Of a DNA stretch of 64,000 nucleotides, positions 23,138 through 33,058 are shown piece by piece. The stretch's first letter is position 1. Each line of letters starts with the position of its first letter. The translations under genes were made by a program, and so were the position numbers. Location: NCBI GenBank assembly GCA_032717465.1, contig CM064665.1:23908588-23972587 (forward strand), read 5' to 3'. This stretch comes from Coenobita brevimanus. Lineage: Eukaryota; Arthropoda; Malacostraca; Decapoda; Coenobitidae. The notes beneath the pieces are model-generated. The model was not told the origin of the DNA. It was given only the letters and a program-made list of their open reading frames with translations, and made no database searches.

Positions 23138-24037
23138 ATGATCTCTTCTCTGTCAACACCAAACTACATGCACAGTACACATTACACTTCCTTTTCAAAA
23201 TTAAAAAAGAAATATGGCGCAATTAAATCTGGCCTCAGAGTCCCCACGGGGGGTACCATAAATTCACGCACCATCCGCCCGTTTCCCGGTGACGACTCAG
23301 AGAGATATCTGGAACCACTGTCTGACTCACTTCTTCATTTCAGCAACATTAGCGGCCTTTCCTCTAACTTTCTTTCTGTCGAACATCACCTATCTTCCTC
23401 TAAACCTCACCTTCTCCTCTTGTCTGAGACTCAGTTGTCTGAGGCAACTGACAGGAAACCCATTTCTGTTTCCACCTACTTTCTCCATACTCATTTCAAA
23501 GCCAAACGTGGCTGTAGTGTATGTGTACTCAACGTTTTATCTTGCTCTCGTGTTCCTGAACTTGATTCTTGTGAATTCTCTACTCTCTGGCTTCGGCTTT
23601 CTTGTCATTCTCTGACTAAATATATCCGCGCTGATTACTTATCACCTAAATCTACTGACCATGTAGAATTCTTTGACTATCTTACTTCTACGATGGGACA
23701 CATTCTATCCATTTCTCCATTCTCTGAAATCTCCATTCTAGGAGATTTCAATGTTCACCACGACCTTTGGCTCTTCTCTCCTTTCAATGATCCACCTGGT
23801 GACCAAGCCTACATTTTATCTATCCTTAATGACCTAGAACAGCTTGTACAGCACCCTACCCGTATCTCTGATCGCCTTGGAGTGAGCTCCAACATACTTG
23901 ACCTCTTTCTTATAACTAATCCTTCTGCTTACACTGTTAATCTTTCCTTTCCGTTCAGCTCCTCCGATCACAACTTAATTACCTTGACCTGTCCTATTGC
24001 TCTGGTTCGGCCTGTGGACCCTCCAAAGAAATGTTGA
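23138..24037 (+). pseudogene. LINE endonuclease domain
   Basis: The frame carries [11 protein letters not shown] (catalytic Glu), [13 protein letters not shown] (catalytic Asp/Asn region) and [10 protein letters not shown] (catalytic His), in the order expected for an apurinic-type LINE endonuclease. The N-terminal motif is altered ([12 protein letters not shown] where WNIRGL is usual), though an Asn is still there. The upstream extension to 23138 has no domain. The frame ends in TGA but the next codons (PWHFGAADWKAH) continue the linker in the same frame, so this is a single nonsense change. Confidence 0.83.
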
Positions 24038-26164
24038 CCATGGCACTTTGGAGCTGCAGATTGGAAGGCCCACAGGCAGTACTTCTTTGATTTTCCTTGG
24101 AATGATTATTGGTTCCATGGTCGGGAGCCATCTGAGTGTGGATTGCGCATTACGGAGGTTATTCTCTCGGGCATGGAAGAATACATTCCCTACTCATATC
24201 CTTTTACTAGTGCAAGAAAGCCTTTGTTTAATCACGCTTGTTCTAATGCTGTCTGTAACAAGGAGAGGGCCTATAAAATGTATCCGAACCAACCCATGCC
24301 TGAATCACATCTTGCTTATGTTTCTGCCCTGAATCGTGCTAAGTCTGTTCTTCACTCTGCTGCAAATAATTCCATCCATACTAAATGCTCTCAACTCTCT
24401 AACTCGAATTCTTCCCGCTCCTTCTGGCACCTTACCAAAAACCTTTCTAACAACTTTACCTCATCATCCTTCCCTCCTCTTATCTACTCTGATGGCTCTG
24501 TAGTTATTTCTTCTACTGATAAAGCAGATCTCTTCGCTCAGACTTTCTCCTCCAATTCCACCTTGGACGATTCCGGTGCTGTTCCTCCATCACTTTCCCC
24601 CTCTGACTTCCTCATGGCTGACATTAAAATTTCTTCAGCTGATGTATTTTCTGCTATCTCTGGCCTTAATACTAACAAGGCATATGGGCCTGATGGAGTC
24701 CTTCCTGTTGTCCTCAAGAACTGTGCTTCTGTGCTTACAGCCTGCCAAAGTAAACTCTTTCGCCTTTGTCTGTCAACTTCTACCTTCCCTTCTTGCTGGA
24801 AGTTTGCTCTCATTCAGTCAATGCCAAAGAAGGGGGACATTCCCAACCCTTTAACTATAGCCCAATTGCATTAACATCGTGTCTTGAAACTTTTCGAGTC
24901 AATTCGTAACAGAAAAATTTTAAAGCATCTTTCCTATCACAACCATCTTTCTGATCGTCAGTATTGGTTCCGTCAGGGACGCTCCACTGGCTATCTTCTC
25001 ACCTACCTTTCCGACTCCTGGTCATCCTCCTTTCAAGACTTTGGCGAAAGCTTTGCCATCGCACTTGACATCTCAAAGGCTTTCGATCGAGTCTGGTATA
25101 AATCTTTAATTTCCAAACTACCTTCTTACGGTTTGTATCCTTCTATCTGTGCCTTCATCTATAGCTTCCTTTCTGGTCATTCTATAGCGGATGTTGTAGA
25201 CGACCATCGTTCTTCTACATCCATCAAAAGTGGAGTTCCTCAGGGCTCTGTGCTATCAGCGACTCTCTTCCTTTTATTCATCAGTGACCTTCTAAGCTGT
25301 ACATCTAACCCTATCCACTCGTACACTGATGATTCCACCCTTCACCTTTCCATTTGGTTCCCTCAACGTCCATCTCAGGAGCTGCTTCAACAAACAAGGG
25401 ATGAGGCTATGGCAAACCTAATGTCTGACTTGGCTCGTATTTCTGACTGGGGTAAAAATAATCTTGTCTTTAATGCATCAAAGACTCGGTTTGTATACCT
25501 ATCAAACCGACACAATCTTCCACAGGAGTACCCACTAGTGTTTAATAATATCCAGCTCAATCCTGCATCATCCTTGAACATACTTGGGGTTTCAATAACT
25601 CGGAACTTGCCATGGAAAGATCATATTGCATCTCTTGTAAAATCTGCTTCCAGGAGATTAGGTGTGGTAAGCCGACTCCGTACCTTCTTTACCTCTGCAC
25701 AGTTGTTGACTTTATACACGGGTTTTATTTGCCCCTGTTTAGAGTACAGCTCTCATGTGTGGGGAGGCTTTCCACATACAGCCCTTCTCAATGGGGTGGA
25801 ATCAAAGGCCTTTCGTGTCATCAACTCTCCTTCTCTTATTGGCTCCCTTCAACCTCTGTCTCTTCGCCGCACTGTTGCATCTTTATCTCTATTCTGTCGC
25901 TATTTCAATGGTCGCTGCTCCTCTGAACTGTCTGCATGCATCCCTCCACCTCTACGACTGGCGCGTAGCACCCGTCTAGCAACAAACTCTCATCCCTTTT
26001 CTGTCCAACTCTCTAATGCAAGAGTTAACTGTTACTACCAGTCCTTTATTTATGCAACAGGTCAACTCTGGAACTGTCTCCCTATGTCTGTATTTCCTAC
26101 TTCCTATGATCTCCAGTCTTTCAAACGCAGTGTGTCCAGGCATCTCGAAATCAACGAATCTTGA
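24038..26164 (+). pseudogene. LINE linker and reverse transcriptase, almost intact
   Basis: The linker (24038-24600) leads to GPDGVLPVVLKNCASVL and CWKFALIQSMPKKGD. Two compensating indels between about 24850 and 24885 scramble the NPSNYSPIALTS-type motif and create a TAA. From there 426 codons are open to the TGA at 26162-26164. In that stretch, counted from the TTG at 24884, are motif A IALDISKAFDRVW (D62), motif B GVPQGSVLSATLF (117-129) and motif C SYTDDST (147-151), with YTDD where YADD is usual. The thumb and a long C-terminal domain (VWGGFPHTALLN, LWNCLPMSVFP) follow. There is no RNase H. Confidence 0.87.
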
Positions 26165-26345
26165 ATTTGGCTCTCTCTCGTATTTTGTTTTTCTCTTGGA
26201 GGGAACTGTTATTGCGGGCTCATGGCCTTTGGTTTGTTCTTCCTTGCATATATATCACTTTACCTCCACCATTCACTTACACTGGCACCTTCCATCTAAA
26301 AGCATATTACGTCATGCAATAGGAGATATTTTTTCCCAAGGTGAA

Positions 26346-26531
26346 TAAAATTGCCTGGAGACAGGAAGAATAAACAAAAAGGAAGGCGACATTGTACTGA
26401 AATAGTTAATGGGGCTGCTTTGTACTTTCATTACGAGAGATCTTGTAAACCCAAGTAGGAAAAAGGAACCAACGGCCAGGAACACGCAAACGGCTCCCTC
26501 CAGGAAAAAAAAAAAAAAAAAAGCAACAGAG
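26346..26531. other. Spacer with A-run between inverted LINE copies
   Basis: About 185 bp including an A-rich run (about 26503-26522). No gene. Confidence 0.5.
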
Positions 26532-27225
26532 ACCCAAATTCAAGATCCATTAGAGATGCCTGGACACACTAAGTTTGAAAGACTATACTTCGTTTTTTTT
26601 TTTTTTTTTTTTTTTTTATCGAGGCGAAGATGAACTTGACAGATTGGTGATTATTGCCTGAATGCAACATTACTTTATAATCTAGCATTATTAACTGACA
26701 ACAAATATCTGAGGGGGAAATTTGGGTTAGTAAATATGTTTTGGACATATTGCATTCAGCCAGTTATCATCAACCTGTCAAGTGCATCTTCGCCTCAATA
26801 AAAAAAAAATCGAGTATAGATATCATAGGCAGTTGGAAATACAGACAGGAGAGAGTTCCAGAGTTGATCTGGAACTGAGAGTAACGGTTAACTCTTGCGT
26901 TAGAAAGTTGGACAGATAAGGAATGAGAGTTTGTTGCTAGACTGGTGCTACGGCCTCGTCGTAGAGGTGGAGGGATGCAAGCAGATAGTTCAGAGGAGCA
27001 GTGACCATTGAAGTAGCGATAGAAAACAAATAAAAATGCAACAGTGAGGCAAACAGACAGAGGCTGAAGAGAGCCAGCAGGAGAAGGAGAGTTAATGAGA
27101 CCAGAAGCTTTAGACTCCACCTTGTTGAGAAGAGCTGTATGTGGGAAGCCTCCCCACACATGAGAGTTGTACTCTAAACAGGGGCTAAAAAAAAAAAAAA
27201 TCCGTGTATAAAGTTAAGTACTACT
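26532..27225 (-). mobile_element. 5'-truncated LINE fragment, inverted relative to its neighbour, with nested foldback element
   Basis: Minus-strand translation gives the C-terminal part of the same RT family as 24884-26164 (MWGGFPHTALLNKVESKA, FNGHCSSELSACIPPPLR, SLATNSHS). Its 3' end lies at 26532-26588, on the far side of a nested inverted-repeat element (26589-26818). A poly-A run at 27188-27200 has expanded inside the coding region. It is frameshifted and lacks RT motifs A-C. Confidence 0.8.
26589..26818. mobile_element. Foldback/MITE-like inverted-repeat element with poly-T/poly-A ends
   Basis: The left arm (26589-26662) starts with a T run then ATCGAGGCGAAGATG and ACTTGACAG. The right arm (about 26745-26818) is its reverse complement with several mismatches and ends in an A run. 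The element interrupts the minus-strand LINE fragment, whose 3' end resumes at 26588. A rough target repeat (GACTATA/GAGTATA) flanks it. Confidence 0.72.
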
Positions 27226-27297
27226 TAAAAAGACGTCTGCTTTCTATTGACTTCGACCTGAATATGAAAGCCTAGGTCTTTTGCTGGTATTAACTTG

Positions 27298-27299
<2 letters not shown>

Positions 27300-27345
<46 letters not shown>
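27300..27345. repeat. (CA)n microsatellite
   Basis: A pure CA run of about 22 units. Confidence 0.97.
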
Positions 27346-27639
27346 ATCCCGACTGGACATGAACTCCCTGCATGTGAGTACAAGGTATAGGAACGTACAG
27401 TACCCGTTTTGTAAGCATGTTATTAAAATTGCGTTCATAAGGCCATAAACCAATCATCTACTGTTGTAGCGAAAGATTTGTAAACCACCGTCATTCAGTA
27501 GAGAGCCCACCATCTCGTGTTCTATGTATATATGTGTGTGTTAGTAGGCTATTGTAAATCAGGAGAGATCCCAACATTTCTCTGTTGATATCACTGAGTG
27601 AGAAACTTCCTGTACTGTTGCATGCTGACCATCCTGTAT

Positions 27640-28395
27640 TGTTGTGTATAGATGAATGTGGGCTGCAAAGCTTGGTGGATGAGGCTGGGAAGGAATGGAA
27701 AAAACGGAATGTAAGTGTCAGCGTAGATAGGAGAAAATTATGTTTTTTTTTAGAAAGAGGGAGAAATGAAGTCAGGGATTTTGCGTGCATTCAAGTGCTT
27801 AGGTAGTGTGATGAGTAAGGATGAAAATTTAGAATATGAAGTGCTTGAGAGTTACAGCGAAGAAAAATTGTGCTGTTTCATTGAAGGCAATGATAAAAAA
27901 AACATGGAAGTGAGCTTGGAAGGAAAAAAAAAAAAAAATTGCATGAGACTACTGTGATCACCACTTTAACGTACTGGATCAAACTTGGACCCTTTTGGAA
28001 GGACGAAAACCAAGAGTGAAGCAGTGGAAACGAATCATATGAGAGGAGCATGTGGCGTTATGTGGAAAGACAGACAAATAAATGAAGAAGTAATGAAGCG
28101 TTGTGGTATTGTTGTAGATGTACTTGAAAGTGTTAACATTTAAGATTGTTTGGCCATGTGGAGAGGATGGAGAATGACAGACCGACAAGGAGAGTGTATG
28201 TGAGTGAGGTGAAAAAGGAGAGGGGGCAGAAGGAGATCAAGGATGACATGGAAGAATGTTGTGATGAGATATATGAACTGATGAGATGGCAGCCCAACGT
28301 CAGAGGACAGGGCGATGTGGAGGTTATATATATGTGGCCACCCCTTCCTGAAGAAGTCATCTGGATAAAGATAGATGGACAGACATAGATTTGTC
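27640..28395 (+). mobile_element. Decayed RTE-like LINE 3' fragment
   Basis: Plus-strand pieces resemble the region after RT motif C of RTE-like LINEs: GLQSLVDEAGKEWKKRNVSV, then KCLGSVMSKDENLEYE, an ETW-like region out of frame, and finally FGHVERMENDRPTRRVYVSE (28146 on). It ends in a GATAGATGGACAGACA tail. It has many frameshifts and belongs to the same family as 32652-33058. Confidence 0.72.
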
Positions 28396-28589
28396 ACGGG
28401 ACCTGAGCCATTAAGCTATATTAAAATGATAACCACTTCACTATGATAATGTACTGCTTCTTTCCAAAAGATGCTCGTTTTCAGCAAAGACGAAACTTTT
28501 TACAATGGGGGGGGGGAGGGAGTAAATGCAGCCATCATTATCCCCTACATCGTCGAAGTGTCCTGCTAGGCTGACTGAAAAAAATCTAG

Positions 28590-29053
28590 GAGTAACAAAA
28601 ATGAAGATGGCGTCCTCGGGTTGATTGTATTACAGATAAGTCAGTTTCGAACAGTCAGTTGCGAAATGTTCTCTTCACACTATACTCACTTAAACAAATA
28701 GAGCTCATCACATTTTGGAAATGCCCCCCGCATGGTAATTTAGTTTTGTGGTGGAATATGCAGAGGTGTACAGTACATGGTGGTGGGCACACAACACCAC
28801 ATAGGCAGGCAAAACACATTCCATTTAGCGGCATTCTCACGGGAATGGTATTAAAACAGCAAAATCCGATTAAATTAAGATCTGACTGAACTATTTTTGT
28901 TTATTTTTTCTAGTTGGAAAAAAGAACACTCATACACACATAGAACGATTTTTATCAGTTGGCTTTGTGAAATAATTTTCCCGAACGAATATCTGTTCCT
29001 GCATTACTTTACACCATATAAAGATAAGTTATTGTTATTTATTAGTGGCACAA

Positions 29054-29085
<32 letters not shown>
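28590..29085. repeat. Conserved block of segmental duplication, unit 1, with (GA)n
   Basis: This corresponds to 30700-31190. Shared words include 'cacgggaat', 'aaaatccgatta', 'tcctgcattactttacaccat' (unit 2 'tctgcattactttatatcat') and a GA run (29057-29084). No open frame is conserved between the two copies. Confidence 0.75.
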
Positions 29086-29088
<3 letters not shown>

Positions 29089-29174
29089 TGTTCATTTCGA
29101 GATGCCATCACATATTGCGTCAAACTACTAAGATTAAATGTCATAGATTAAATACCTACTGGGCAAAATAGTTC

Positions 29175-30240
29175 CTGCGTTGAACTGCTGCATAAATGAA
29201 GGGCTGAGAGTATCGGTTACATCTTGCATTAGAGAGTTGGAGAGCTGGGTGCTGTAATGTTTTGCCCTAATGTATAGTTAGTTGTATGATGTAGTTCTAG
29301 GAATGCACTGTGCAGCTGCTAAGAAGTCTGTTGTGGCTAGATCAAAGTATTTGCAAGTTCAGCAAAACGTGACCGGCCCGGGTACATGACCAGCTTTGGC
29401 TGCTGCCTCTCTCTGTGGCGGAAGCAGACAGAGCCTGATACGACACACACACCTGTAGCATTCACTTCAGTAAATCAAGAAACCACTGCCTACTTAGTTT
29501 TATTTCAACACCTGCACCTACTCCATCTATCTAATCCTGTCACAAAGTGTACTATCAGACTGGTACTGCGCGCCCGCCGTTACAGATAAAAGATGCAAGT
29601 AGACAGTTCAGAAGATCAGTGACCATTGAAGCAGCGACAGTAAAAACATAAAGTTGTGACTGTATATCGAAGAGAAAGAGAGGTTGAGCAGTCAGTGAAA
29701 AAAGGCGAAGTGGTGAGACGAAAAGTCTTTGATAATACCATGTTTAGAAGAGCTATACACAGGGAGCCCTGCTCCACATGTGAGTTGTACTCTGTCCGTT
29801 CCTTATTCTTTCATTTTTTTGTATCCTTACCCTCTCCTTCACTGTTTACATTCCTTCACTTTTACCTTCCCTCTCTGTCTCTTTTCATCTCGTTTCTCAT
29901 TCCACTCATTCTCTCACCTGTTTCCTTTCTTTAGTCTCTTTCGCATCCTCCTATCTCACTACTTTATTTCTCTCTTTTTATCCTTACACTCGAGGAAGGT
30001 GGTGGTGGGGTGGTCATAGAAGTCGTCTTCTTTCCGAACAGACACGAGTTCGATTCCAGGTGGTGTCAAGGAAGGCTCGGCCAGACAGATCGGGGTTGAT
30101 CACCAACAAGAACGCCACACAGAGGCGAATAAGATTCCGGGTATAAAGTCGACAGCTGCGCAGGACTACAGAAAACACGGAGTCAGCTTAGCACACCTAA
30201 TATTTTGGAAGCAGATTTTAAACGAGATGTAATGCTAGAT
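29175..30240 (-). mobile_element. Fragmented LINE relic (same family as 22971-26350)
   Basis: Three pieces are recognisable: 29195-29245, 29575-29660 ('cagtgaccattgaagcagcg', compare 26997) with 29745-29790, and 30060-30240. All are in minus orientation and match the C-terminal RT region, with foreign sequence between them. Confidence 0.62.
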
Positions 30241-31147
30241 CGGACATCAACTGTATAGATGTATGTGAGCATACAAGTATGTGAGTGCACACTTATTGCA
30301 TAGATGAATGTATGTATGTATGTGCAAAGTATCGTCTATAAGTCAATAGTCCATTATCTGTTGTTGTAGCTACGGATTTTTAGACTAACGTTCTTCAGGA
30401 AATAAACCAGCATCTCGTGTAATATGTATGGGTGTGTTTGTAGGCCACCGTTATTTAGGAGCGAGCCCATCATTTCCCAGTGACTGACATTGATTAGGAT
30501 CGATGGCGGGACAATACAGTACTCATTCTTTCACTGTACCGACTGTGCTACCGGGCCACAGGGCAATATTGAAAAATTTACCCAAGACACCAGGATAACC
30601 TGCTGTTTTCCTTAAATGACGACTTATGATAGGCTTTTTCTTTAGAATGGACAAGTTAAATGCAGACTTTGTTAACACCTTCATCACTGAAATGCTCAAC
30701 TAGGCCAACTTAACAATCTCGTAGCAAAACAGATAAAAATGACGCCCTCTGGCTGAAGAGCATACAGACAAGCCAGCTCTTAATTGTCGTCTTCTCACTA
30801 CTCTCGGTGACATAATAGAGTTTCATTGCTTATGGAAACATCTCCCACATGGCAATTTCGTTCTGAGGCGGAGCATACATAAAGGTGTACAATACACACT
30901 GGTGGCACAGCACCACATCCGCAGGTAAAACACTTCCCATATACGTCCTCACGGGAATTGAGTCAAAAACAAGAAAATCCGATTATTTTAGGAAGATTAG
31001 GCAACACTTAATTTTTCTCTTTATTTTATCCGCCAAAAGCACAGTACATGAATTTATAATTGTTATGTGAAGTAATTTTTCAGAACCAGTATATGTTTCT
31101 GCATTACTTTATATCATGACAATGAAGTTGGTATTAATTAGAGGCAC

Positions 31148-31190
<43 letters not shown>

Positions 31191-31235
31191 CATAACTGTA
31201 CTGGTTCACAAAAACCCCAAGTAAATGTCAAAGTG
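29175..31235. repeat. Segmental duplication, unit 2
   Basis: This is a direct-orientation counterpart of 26830-29160. Its LINE fragment is more broken than in unit 1, with an insertion at about 29240-29570 and a pyrimidine-rich insertion at 29795-29990. A (GA)n lies at 31153-31188, in the same place as the unit 1 microsatellite. Confidence 0.75.
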
Positions 31236-31560
31236 CTTCATTATTTGCTTAATTTTTATAGCATCTTACAGAGTATCAAAATGAGATGGTTAGACGCAGG
31301 AGAATAAGACCGAGAACGCGGTGGAGAGGTAGGCTGCAGGAGTACTCAGTGAAGGTTGGTGTGTGGTGAGAAGCTAATGGAGTGGGTGGAGTGTTGCCAA
31401 GTACTGGCAGAAACAACCGGAGGTCCTTCTGTCCAGGCAACCTCTCACAGTATGAAGTGTCAGGCAATTAATCACTTCGCTCTTATGTCGCCTTAATCAC
31501 TGGCGCTGCCACACCGTTACATTCATCATTGGAATAATGTTTAGTAAAAGGGGGCTACTT
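31236..31560. other. No gene seen
   Basis: Ordinary spacer without recognisable repeats. Confidence 0.45.
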
Positions 31561-32400
31561 TGACAGTAAAACACACATTATTTTGGTGCATTCCTTGTCA
31601 GCCACGCACAGCTCTCAATTCCATCATCCAACTTTTCACCTGTTTTCCTCAGTAAGACAGTTCCTCACAGTTTTATCTTTCCTCACTTTCCCTCATTCCG
31701 AACTGACGCTAAACCTTACAACATTATGGTATTTTATATCTTTCCAATCAATTACCCTATCTGCTTCTCCAGCTTTTAATGATATAGTAAATCTTAACAC
31801 ATTTTGATGCTTTAAGTACCTGTCTTACCATCTACCTTTTCCTCCGTTTTTTCATACCATTTTGGCAGTATACCCCAGTGCTCGTTGGTTCTATCCTTGT
31901 CAGTCACGCTTAGACCCATCACCATTATCGTCCAGTTAATTTGTTTCTTCACCTGAAATACATTTCTTTACAGTCTTCCCTTCCTCTGTGTTCTTCTTCT
32001 CATTTGGAGGTTAACCCCACAATGTTTCGGTGCTTTCCTTGTCAGTTACTTCCTTACCCACATCCGCTTCCTGTGTCCCCTCCCTCTTGATTTGGCAGTA
32101 ATTGCCGTACTGCTTAAACTGAGGAAACAGTGGTATATGCAATCCTTTAATATTTGTTGGTCATTTATGGATCATTGTTGTTGTTGGACATGATCAGTCT
32201 GCATCCAATTGAGCAGAGTTTAGTCAACACCAGTACAGCAAGGTTAGTCTTATTTCATCACCATCGCATTATCGTAAAAAAAAAAGGGGGGGTATCGCCC
32301 ACAGCTTCGCGTTCTCATTTTCAGCATTACGGCCTTAAGCCCCACAACTTTTTGTCCTATCTTTGTCAGTCACTGCTTCTCCTCATCCTCACCGACATCC
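31560..32400. repeat. Degenerate tandem repeat with CTTGTCAGTCAC motif
   Basis: The phrase 'ttttggtgc-(t)tt-ccttgtcagtcac' or a close variant recurs near 31579, 31796 (partial), 31872, 32019 and 32341, surrounded by similar T/C-rich text. The unit length is irregular (about 75-320 bp). Likely an old satellite or an unidentified repeat. Confidence 0.5.
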
Positions 32401-32651
32401 CCCAAAACACATCGATGGAAATGCCGCCTCTAATGAAACTACGATTTTTTCCTATGAACCACTAAAATTCACATTCGAAATTCTTAAGTATATACACTTT
32501 TTTCCTTCCTTCCACATAGGATGGAAACTTTTTTTCACTCTATAAAAAAAAGAATGTATGACCCACCTGTTTCACTGCAACATCAATTTATGAGTCGGCA
32601 GAATCTCGTGCATATATGTCCTTTTTATTTAGAGCCAGAAAAAGAGGTTTG

Positions 32652-33058
32652 TTTTTAAGTGAAGCTTGGACCTTGTTGGAAGGACACGAGTCAAGAGCGA
32701 GAGCAGTGGAAATGAGTTATTTGAGAGGTGCATGTGGAATCACATGAAGAGACAGACTGAGAAATGAGGAAGTGAAGGAGCGTTGAGGTGTGGAACTGGA
32801 TGTGAGGTGGTCTGGCCATGTGGAGAGGATGGAGAGTGAGAGACTGACGAGGAGAGTGAATGTGAGTGAGGTGGAGGGGGAGAGAGGGAGGAGGAGGCCA
32901 AGGATGAGATGGAGGGATGGAGTGGAGAGGTATATGAGAGAGGGGGGTGTAAGGTGGGAGCAGGGCAGTAAAATGGCGGGGGACAGGGCGACGTGGAGGC
33001 GATTTGTTTGTTGCCACCCCGTATGGGATTAAGGCGTCTGGCAATAGACAGATAGATG
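32652..33058 (+). mobile_element. 5'-truncated RTE-like LINE tail
   Basis: The segment shows high similarity in layout and words to 28000-28395 ('ggaccttgttggaaggac', 'ggccatgtggagaggatgg'). The plus frame at 32790-33032 reads SGHVERMESERLTRRVNVSE, then a GRRRPRMRWRDGVERYM run and DRATWRRFV, the usual C-terminus of RTE-like ORFs. It ends in an ACAGATAGATGG tail. It is better preserved than the 28-kb copy. Confidence 0.78.

Larger units (their letters stand above)
22971..26350 (+). mobile_element. Nearly intact LINE (jockey/CR1-like), endonuclease plus RT
   Basis: The 5' boundary is set by loss of similarity between duplicated flanks A and B at about 22970. A roughly 170-bp leader is followed by one long reading frame (endonuclease, linker, RT) that ends at 26164, then a short 3' UTR. 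I see no ORF1. Either it was lost or this family carries one ORF. Lesions are few: an in-frame TGA at 24035-24037 and a pair of compensating indels at about 24850-24885. This is the youngest-looking autonomous-type LINE in the window. Related fragments occur at 26532-27225, 29175-30240 and 38154-38710, all inverted. Confidence 0.85.
26830..29160. repeat. Segmental duplication, unit 1
   Basis: This shares order and diverged sequence with 29175-31235: a LINE fragment (minus), then a block with 'catctcgtgt' (27510 and 30412), then a conserved roughly 500-bp block ending in a GA microsatellite (28590-29085 versus 30700-31190). Unit 1 alone contains the RTE-like fragment at 27640-28395, which must have arrived later or been lost from unit 2. 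Confidence 0.78.
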
